Positions 51,020 to 56,855 of a stretch of 56,855 bases of DNA are shown here, piece by piece. Where the stretch lies: the NCBI GenBank assembly GCA_903929315.1, contig CAIYUC010000223.1, positions 1 through 56,855 of the forward strand, in the 5' to 3' direction. A program made the position numbers and the translations under genes. The notes under the pieces were generated by a model, which was not told the DNA's origin, searched no databases, and saw only the letters and a program-made list of their open reading frames with translations. Every line of letters begins with the position of its first letter. The stretch's first letter is position 1. The stretch is from an uncultured Bacteroidales bacterium (GTDB taxonomy: Bacteria > Bacteroidota > Bacteroidia > Bacteroidales > FEN-979).

Positions 51020-51790
51020 CTAAGAAAATTCAGTGTATTCGTTATTATCTCTGCATTGCCGGCAAGCAAGTTGAATGTTTCTAGATGTATTTGATCCACC
51101 TTTAGTTAATGGAATAATATGAACATAATCAAGGTTCTCATCACTTTGGCACAGAGCACACCTTCCACTATCCCTTGCAAAAACTAATTCTTTAACTTCT
51201 TTTGGGATCATATTATTTGAGACTTCACCTTCTATGAGGGAATATTTTGCCGGTGCAATAACAGTATCAAGGTTTCGGACATCAGCTCCTCTTTCAAGAG
51301 CGAGAATATCCTCTCTATTTGCAAATTCAAGGAATTGATCATAGCCAAGACTAAAAAGTTCCTGCAGTTCGACTTTATATAAGGCCTCAGAGTCGTCGAT
51401 TTTATTATCATCTCTATAGATCCTGGCCAGCTGCTTATAAAGAATTTCCTTTATCTCCTGGTGTCGATATCTATAAAAATCACGTTCGCGTATTTTGAAT
51501 ACAGTTTTTAACAACTTTACATTTGCTAATTCCTTTTGCGATAACTTATTATCATTCAGTATTATATTGATATAAACAAGGATCAAATCCAGCATCTCAT
51601 CTTTTAGGTCAGTGATACTCTTAAGTTGATGTCTCCTTAATATTTCCTTAAGAGACTCTTCTGATAGAGATCTGTTATATACTAGTTTGGCTATTTCTGT
51701 TGATACTTCCGGTAATGATCTGATACTTAAAACGACCTCGAAAGCTTTGTTGAGGTCCATATCATCTGATATAATAATAGGTTCTTCCAT
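51020..51790 (-). CDS. HNH endonuclease with TerB-like N-terminal part
   Basis: The 256-residue protein has a helical N-terminal two-thirds; LVYINIILNDNKLSQKELAN and KTVFKIRERDFYR (about 85-120) recall TerB-like domains. The C-terminus is an HNH nuclease: VFARDSGRCALCQ (CxxC), YVHIIPLTKGGSNTSRNIQL (about 225-245) and CRQC. The first His of the usual DHIIP is preceded by Val instead of Asp. HNH proteins cut DNA, often in defence or element mobility. The lipoprotein gene follows about 100 bases downstream on the same strand. Confidence 0.8.
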   Translation of the reverse strand: MEEPIIISDDMDLNKAFEVVLSIRSLPEVSTEIAKLVYNRSLSEESLKEILRRHQLKSITDLKDEMLDLILVYINIILNDNKLSQKELANVKLLKTVFKIRERDFYRYRHQEIKEILYKQLARIYRDDNKIDDSEALYKVELQELFSLGYDQFLEFANREDILALERGADVRNLDTVIAPAKYSLIEGEVSNNMIPKEVKELVFARDSGRCALCQSDENLDYVHIIPLTKGGSNTSRNIQLACRQCRDNNEYTEFS

Positions 51791-52029
51791 GTTTTGGTCG
51801 TTTCTTATCTGTTTGATAACCTGAATTTTATTTTATTCTGACAGCGCTATCTCCCCAATAACTAAAAGTAAAAATACAAAGTTTTTATGAATTGGATGTT
51901 CGCTTTGCATATCAAAGATATCCTAACCTGTCAAATTAAAAATAATTTTGTCCTATTGCCATAGATTGAAATGATCAAAGTGCTAAATTTTTTCATAGTC
52001 AAATACCTTTAGCTTATTAATAAAAAAAT
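51791..52029. other. Intergenic, no gene seen
   Basis: AT-rich sequence upstream of the HNH gene. It should hold that gene's promoter; no clear consensus box was found. Confidence 0.4.
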
Positions 52030-52228
52030 CCAGCCAGGTACAAAATCCGTCCAGAAATCGAAAGTTTTCAGTCTACTTCCAATGATTTCATTGTAAGATG
52101 AACCGAATGATTGAGGCCGAAATTTCTTTACGACTAGGTTCGCCTCCAGGATCAAGAAAGTAATCGATTCCTTAAAATCATTATTCGATGCTAGACTCAA
52201 TAATGCCGAAAAGAAGATCAATTTCTGA
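52030..52228 (+). pseudogene. Decayed copy of the gene at 48431-48841
   Basis: The stretch aligns with about 48640-48839: shared words include TTCCAATGATTTCA, ATCAAGAAAGTAAT (ATCAAGAAAGTCAT in the intact gene), TTCGATGC and ATTTCTGACC at the end. The frame is broken by stops and small shifts, and the 5' half and terminator are missing. Confidence 0.75.
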
Positions 52229-52460
52229 CCTTTGCCTAATGAACTGATTAGCACCCCGATCTTTATCAGAGCTCTTTCCTCTTTATAGTTTGTGGGAAAA
52301 TGATAAAAACATAACATTTTATGTCTTATTAATGTTCATTTTCTTGAAACCTATTGTCATACAAAAAAAAATACCTAATATTGCTTAATGTTAATACTCA
52401 TTTAGCCAACATTATCAGAAGATCAGTTTAAAAAGCAGTAAAATTATAAACTATCAACCA

Positions 52461-53585
52461 TTGACACACATTACAAACCTAACAAAAAAATCAACCAGCA
52501 TAAAACTAAGGTTTTTAGTCTTACTGTTTAACTATTTCTGTTTTCTGCATGTTTCTGCTCAAAATAACACATGCAGCTTTGATTTTAAAACCTATTATTT
52601 CGCATCCTCTGTTGGAGTTGATAAAACCTCCGAGAACCAAGCTGTAAATTATTTGTTAAAGACTGCCTATAATGACTACAAATCAAAGTTTGATCAAACA
52701 ACATTTAACAGAATTATAACTAGATGTGGTATCATAAAGATTTGTAAATCCAATAATAACCAAACGACTGCCTATTTTTTAAGATCATCATGTAGAAGCT
52801 GCTTTACATGCCAACCCAATATAGCTGTCAATATTTCAAATATTTCTGATAACAGTGAAAGAGTAAAAATACAACTTAATGCAGCTGACTTTTTTACTGA
52901 ACTCTATTGCGCGTACGATCAAAATACTGCTTTGAAAGCGAACAAATTTCAGATAAATATAGAAGCAATTAAACTTATAGAAAAAATATGGGGGTTAAAT
53001 AAATTTAAATGTTCTGACCTTACTATTTCGAAACAAGCAATTAAAAGAGATGATGGTTGGAGAATTGAGCATATTCCTGTAGTGATGTTTAACGGTGCAG
53101 ATAAAAATGATGAAATTGCTCTTGAATTTGATAAGAATGGTACAATTGTAGACTTCTCATTTATGACGATATTACACACTAATTCAAATGAATTAAGTCA
53201 AAATTTTGCCGACGATGTAAATATTTTCCTGGAAAAATTTCGAACAGCTTATATAACAAAGGATTCATCATATATCATTAAGTTATTACTTGGTGATAAT
53301 CCTCAAATTCTTGCAGAAAGCCAAAAAGATTATATGAAACTAATAATGAAGGATTTTAAAAAAACAGGGTTTTCAAATTATTCTTTTTCTGATATTGAAC
53401 TTTGTCCAATTATTAAAGATCAGGCAATTTATGGGGTAAGCATATATCAAAAATACATTCGTGATAGTCAAGCAATCTCGCTTGGATATCTTACTTTATT
53501 ATTAGAATTCCAAAATCAAAAGAACTCTTTTATTATAAACAACTTTAAAGTTTCTGTGAACAAGCTTGATCCTTGCTTTCCTTAA
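52461..53585 (+). CDS. Hypothetical secreted protein
   Basis: The 374-residue protein has an N-terminal signal-like stretch (LRFLVLLFNYFCFLHVSAQ, about 17-35), so it is probably exported. The rest mixes helices and strands, with a Cys-rich part (SSCRSCFTCQPN, about 109-120) and no recognised domain. It begins a run of three plus-strand secreted proteins (with 53598 and 55908) whose gaps are 12 and 111 bases. A role at the cell surface is inferred from the signal peptide only. Confidence 0.6.
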   Translation: MTHITNLTKKSTSIKLRFLVLLFNYFCFLHVSAQNNTCSFDFKTYYFASSVGVDKTSENQAVNYLLKTAYNDYKSKFDQTTFNRIITRCGIIKICKSNNNQTTAYFLRSSCRSCFTCQPNIAVNISNISDNSERVKIQLNAADFFTELYCAYDQNTALKANKFQINIEAIKLIEKIWGLNKFKCSDLTISKQAIKRDDGWRIEHIPVVMFNGADKNDEIALEFDKNGTIVDFSFMTILHTNSNELSQNFADDVNIFLEKFRTAYITKDSSYIIKLLLGDNPQILAESQKDYMKLIMKDFKKTGFSNYSFSDIELCPIIKDQAIYGVSIYQKYIRDSQAISLGYLTLLLEFQNQKNSFIINNFKVSVNKLDPCFP

Positions 53586-53597
53586 AAGTTTAATAAT

Positions 53598-55796
53598 ATG
53601 CATAATAATCAGAAACTTGAATCCCAAAGACATTCTTTCCATACTTATAAACTGGGCATTTTCTTCGTTCTTATTTTCCTTAGTTGCTTTGATTCTAATG
53701 CTCAGAATAAAATGTCAATAGAGAAATGTAGTTCAACTATAATCAAATACAACATAAATATTCCTGATGATAAAGGATTGCTGATTTTTAAAAGTAATGA
53801 TGTTTTATCCTTTAAATCTCAAAGAAGGAATTCCATAATTGAGGCAACTTATAGTGATGGTCAACATTTACTCTTTTTAAAACCAGAAGCAGATGTCATT
53901 ACTATACTTAATAAAAATAATGGTTTGTCTTCTGATCTCAGATTTACAAATGAAAATCAGGAGAATAGACCAAATACATATTCTATTTTTAAATCGGGCG
54001 AAAGCCTTTGCTTTAAAATAAGGACATCCTTTCAGTTAGTCGTCAGTAATTCCGAGGGAGATCCTAATTTCACCCATAAGAATGCTTTAGTAATTATTAA
54101 AACAGTCCCTGCTAATTTAGCATTAAGTTTCAAGAGCACCAAACGAATAATCGATACGATTGATAAGCGAGGGGATGAAGGGAAATACTTCGTATATCTT
54201 GAACCAGGCAAACAAACATTGACAATTGGGTCAAAGTACTTTGATGCATTTGCCCTATCTTTCGAAGACTTAAAATCTTACCCGGTAGTTTATTATAATG
54301 TAACAGCGCCGGATACTACAGGTTATTATTCTGTTACAACTAATCCATCAGGCGCTTCTATTGAAATTAAAGGTCTATCTGATTATTATTTATCGCATAA
54401 ACGTTCACCATGTTTGTTTAATATAAAATGCGGTCATTACCAAATTATTGTGGCGCGAGAAAAGTATGATACTATTTGGGATGAGATTAATATTTGTGAT
54501 CATGAAAAGAAGGAAAGCATATATAATTTGGTCCCAAGCAATGGTGTTGTGAGACTGGATGTCAAACCAGAACTTGAAAAAATAAAGATCATTTCTCAGA
54601 ATAAGATATTACAGCCCTATACTGGATCAAGTTTTGAATTTCCTAAAGGTAATGTAAATTTTATGCTACAATCACCTGGTTATATATCAGATTCAGTAAG
54701 TCTATTTCTTTCTGCTGGAGATACTATTACTTTGACTAAATATTTGATTCCGATAAAGGGAATGGAGGTTTTTATTTATACAAATCCAAAAAATGTCAAT
54801 TTTCAAATTGAGAATGAAAAAGTTTATAAAAAGCAATCCCCAATAACCTTAAAGTTATATCCTGGGGACTATAATATTTCACTTGACAATGAATTATATA
54901 ATCCGATAAAGACTGTCCTTAAAATTGTTCCTGAACAGGCTGGTTATTATTATAATCTGACGCCGAGATCTTTTATAATGAATTTATCAATTAAAGGTCG
55001 GAAGCGAGATACATATACAGTAACGATAGACGAAAAATCATATGGCAGGTTAAATTATAAGAATTGCTTAGCAGCAAACCTTCCTGTTGGGAATCATTCT
55101 TTGAAATTAATTAGCGAAAAAACTAATGAAACGGTCTATACCACATCAGTCAAACAGACAAATTCAAGTAAAAGGAAAGTAATATGGATTCCTTCAATCG
55201 CTGCATTATCAATAGGAGGATTTGGCGCTGCTTTTCCAATTTCTACTTTTAATTCCCTCCTAAAACCTACTGCTATTTATGGATCTCCATCTTACCACCT
55301 TAATTTTATGGTTTTGTCTCTATATGGTCTATCCATCCAACCTGCACAAATTGAAAGATTTAATACCCCCACCTTCCCTGATAATCCATATGTCTTCTCA
55401 TGGATTAATCCTGAATTTAGAGTTGGCTTTAGTATTACAAACTGGTGGGACTTTTCTATCTTTGTAGGAGCCTATTATAAAAACAATCCACTTTATGAGA
55501 TTAAGGATAATTATCTATCCACGTATTTAGACATTAAGGGTTATAAATATGGGGTAGCGTTTAATTTCTTCCCTCATAACAAATACAGGTGGGCTTGGGC
55601 TTCAATGACTCTTCGGTTTGGTATAAGAGATGAACAAGTTAAATATCATATCTGGGATGGTCTGGTAATGCAGCCTGATCAACAAATCACTGAGTATAAT
55701 GCATTTATTTCCTTGACAATGAATTTTCTTACATATGGAGATGGCATGGTATTAAGGATTTTCAAGAAACCGTTGAATCATCTAAAAACCATATGA
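53598..55796 (+). CDS. Secreted protein with PEGA-type repeats and a probable C-terminal barrel
   Basis: The 732-residue protein has a signal peptide (about 16-36, ending DSNAQ). Several beta repeats of the PEGA kind follow: GYYSVTTNPSGASIEIKG with GHYQIIVAREKYD (about 235-300), MEVFIYTNPKNVNFQIENEK with GDYNISLDNELY (about 390-440), and less clear copies. From about residue 535 a region rich in aromatic and alternating residues (WWDFSIFVGAYYKN, WAWASMTLRFGI, AFISLTMNFLTYG) looks like an outer-membrane beta-barrel. It may be a surface-anchored adhesin or transport component. It starts 12 bases after the previous gene. Confidence 0.65.
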   Translation: MHNNQKLESQRHSFHTYKLGIFFVLIFLSCFDSNAQNKMSIEKCSSTIIKYNINIPDDKGLLIFKSNDVLSFKSQRRNSIIEATYSDGQHLLFLKPEADVITILNKNNGLSSDLRFTNENQENRPNTYSIFKSGESLCFKIRTSFQLVVSNSEGDPNFTHKNALVIIKTVPANLALSFKSTKRIIDTIDKRGDEGKYFVYLEPGKQTLTIGSKYFDAFALSFEDLKSYPVVYYNVTAPDTTGYYSVTTNPSGASIEIKGLSDYYLSHKRSPCLFNIKCGHYQIIVAREKYDTIWDEINICDHEKKESIYNLVPSNGVVRLDVKPELEKIKIISQNKILQPYTGSSFEFPKGNVNFMLQSPGYISDSVSLFLSAGDTITLTKYLIPIKGMEVFIYTNPKNVNFQIENEKVYKKQSPITLKLYPGDYNISLDNELYNPIKTVLKIVPEQAGYYYNLTPRSFIMNLSIKGRKRDTYTVTIDEKSYGRLNYKNCLAANLPVGNHSLKLISEKTNETVYTTSVKQTNSSKRKVIWIPSIAALSIGGFGAAFPISTFNSLLKPTAIYGSPSYHLNFMVLSLYGLSIQPAQIERFNTPTFPDNPYVFSWINPEFRVGFSITNWWDFSIFVGAYYKNNPLYEIKDNYLSTYLDIKGYKYGVAFNFFPHNKYRWAWASMTLRFGIRDEQVKYHIWDGLVMQPDQQITEYNAFISLTMNFLTYGDGMVLRIFKKPLNHLKTI

Positions 55797-55907
55797 AATA
55801 GAATATTAGCGTAATTGATTCAGAATAATAATATTGAAAATATTATTTTAGTGTAATTTGATTATAAGGTTTAATTTTGAATTGACGATTGCTTAAGCAA
55901 TAATATA

Positions 55908-56855
55908 ATGGACCCTTCCAATATTTCATCAAAATCAAAATCTTTCATTGGTCATTTCAGTTTTGTCATTGTATTCCTTTTCATATTCTTCGTGTTAATT
56001 GATTTAGTTATTTGCCAAAACATACCCTCAAAGCCTGAAACTTATAATAGGCATTTTATCATAGCATATGATATTAGAAATGGTAACAATAAAATTACTC
56101 AGATTCAAAAAGTCCTAAGTTCATTATTTACAAATCAAGGTTTCCCATCTGACATCTCAGTGTCAAATAATGAAGGTCTAAAAAAAGAGGCTGAGAAGGG
56201 TAAATTATTTTTTAATCCAGAAACGGATGAAATTTCTTTTTACTTATTTGGGATCTCCAGGACAAACGAATTTGCTCCGATTAGAGAAGTTATCGATGTT
56301 CAGCCTCAGGATTCAAACAAGATTGCTACGACTTTTATACATTATTTTATTAAGAAAAAAGAACTTTCCTGGACCACATACAATTGGCACACCAACACTG
56401 GTGAGAAAAATTTGAATGCATTCTTCAGTAGCTCACTAAGCAACATTCCTGATTTTAACAACGGTTTCAGCGACCCTGAATTAGTTTTCCCTTTTATTCT
56501 TACAAGAATACCTCTAGTTTCCTACTCTAGCGAGTATATTTTATTAATCATAAGTTGCGGCGATGACAATCCAGCAATAAATGATTTATTTAACATCCCA
56601 AACCCTAGTAGCGGTTTGTCTGCCTTAAAATTTATTCAAAACTGCAAGCATAATTCTTCTATAGGTTTTTCAAAGTACCCTCTGTTTACAAGTACGATCC
56701 AATTGGATAAAAACAGTGTCGGAAGCTTTGGAATCACAACGGAACTTATGCAAGTAGGAAGAAATGGCGTTCGGGTGATTTCAAATAATAATCTTCAAAT
56801 GATGAACCAAGCAAGTCAGGCATCAAGAAACAATTATAATGTTCCACAAGCTCAA
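55908..56855 (+). CDS. Secreted or membrane protein, 3' end beyond window
   Basis: The frame opens MDPSNISSKSKSFIGHF with a hydrophobic helix (about 20-37) and stays open for 316 codons to the window end. After the helix it reads YNRHFIIAYDIRNGNNKITQ, which could be the first strand and metal-site-like turn of a von Willebrand A-type domain (IIxxDxSxS), but the serines are missing. LILLIISCGDDN-like sequence lies near 220. It is the third protein in the secreted group and is incomplete, so the function is open. Confidence 0.6.
   Translation, partial: MDPSNISSKSKSFIGHFSFVIVFLFIFFVLIDLVICQNIPSKPETYNRHFIIAYDIRNGNNKITQIQKVLSSLFTNQGFPSDISVSNNEGLKKEAEKGKLFFNPETDEISFYLFGISRTNEFAPIREVIDVQPQDSNKIATTFIHYFIKKKELSWTTYNWHTNTGEKNLNAFFSSSLSNIPDFNNGFSDPELVFPFILTRIPLVSYSSEYILLIISCGDDNPAINDLFNIPNPSSGLSALKFIQNCKHNSSIGFSKYPLFTSTIQLDKNSVGSFGITTELMQVGRNGVRVISNNNLQMMNQASQASRNNYNVPQAQ

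Noticed and set aside
50914-51099. N-terminal extension of the lipoprotein into the HNH gene
   Set aside because: The lipobox signal begins at 50913, and the extension is the HNH gene read in another frame.

Overview
The window looks like the chromosome of a member of the Bacteroidota, probably the order Bacteroidales, and much of it is accessory DNA. The evidence is a SusC/TonB-type receptor of the OMP beta-barrel family, TAnnTTTG-type -7 promoter boxes, secreted proteins with FISUMP/DUF1566 and PEGA domains, a Bacteroidota-type tyrosine integrase, and a mobile-element primase/VapE module. Base composition is moderate. It becomes visibly AT-rich in parts of the defence region. No rRNA gene, complete tRNA gene or CRISPR array was found.

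Region 1 (1-15.3 kb) is ordinary chromosome, mostly on the minus strand: a TonB-dependent receptor cut by the window edge, a decayed AlgX/SGNH-like gene, a membrane glycosyltransferase-like TPR protein, a YycJ-like metallo-beta-lactamase-fold hydrolase, a RelA/SpoT homologue with a dead hydrolase domain, a Gly/His-rich lipoprotein, a family 2 glycosyltransferase, and a YtrA-type operon (ABC ATPase, permease, GntR regulator, membrane protein) with a visible promoter and dyad operator. After these come an anti-sigma-like membrane protein, a phosphoesterase lipoprotein and a 5'-truncated DUF1566 protein.

Region 2 (15.9-21.9 kb) is a type I restriction-modification locus: HsdR, a fused HsdM-HsdS, a HEPN-like protein, and the stump of a further gene. 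It stops at the 3' half of a tRNA-Lys gene with its terminator, which looks like the left attachment site of an integrative element.

Region 3 (22-29.5 kb) holds the element's own genes: integrase, an unknown protein, an excisionase-like HTH protein, a VapE-like ATPase, a TOPRIM primase, a small protein, a mini-ORF and RadC. Between them lie intergenic stretches rich in hairpins.

Region 4 (29.7-47.3 kb) is a defence island, all on the plus strand: a Gabija-like OLD nuclease plus UvrD helicase pair; a type I RM operon (HsdR split into two reading frames, HsdM, HsdS) that continues without a break into four more nuclease-like genes (PLD-like, two PD-(D/E)XK proteins, DUF262/DUF1524 GmrSD-like); then a two-gene unit of a membrane protein and a secreted trypsin-like protease.

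Region 5 (47.8-56.9 kb) returns to element-like genes (a small protein with an SSB-like C-terminal tip, a second mini-ORF, a conserved small protein with a decayed copy at 52 kb), each followed by a strong terminator. Next come a secreted NUC1 nuclease with zinc-knuckle-like repeats, a lipoprotein and an HNH protein, and finally a run of secreted or outer-membrane proteins that continues past the window.

The best candidates for undescribed biology are the eight-gene nuclease operon at 33.8-43.8 kb, the membrane protein plus trypsin-like protease pair at 44-47 kb, the duplicated mini-ORF (28573-28683 and 48234-48335), and a pair of hairpins at 28319-28411 with identical cores and covarying outer stems. 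All functional assignments come from reading motifs by eye; no database search was run.
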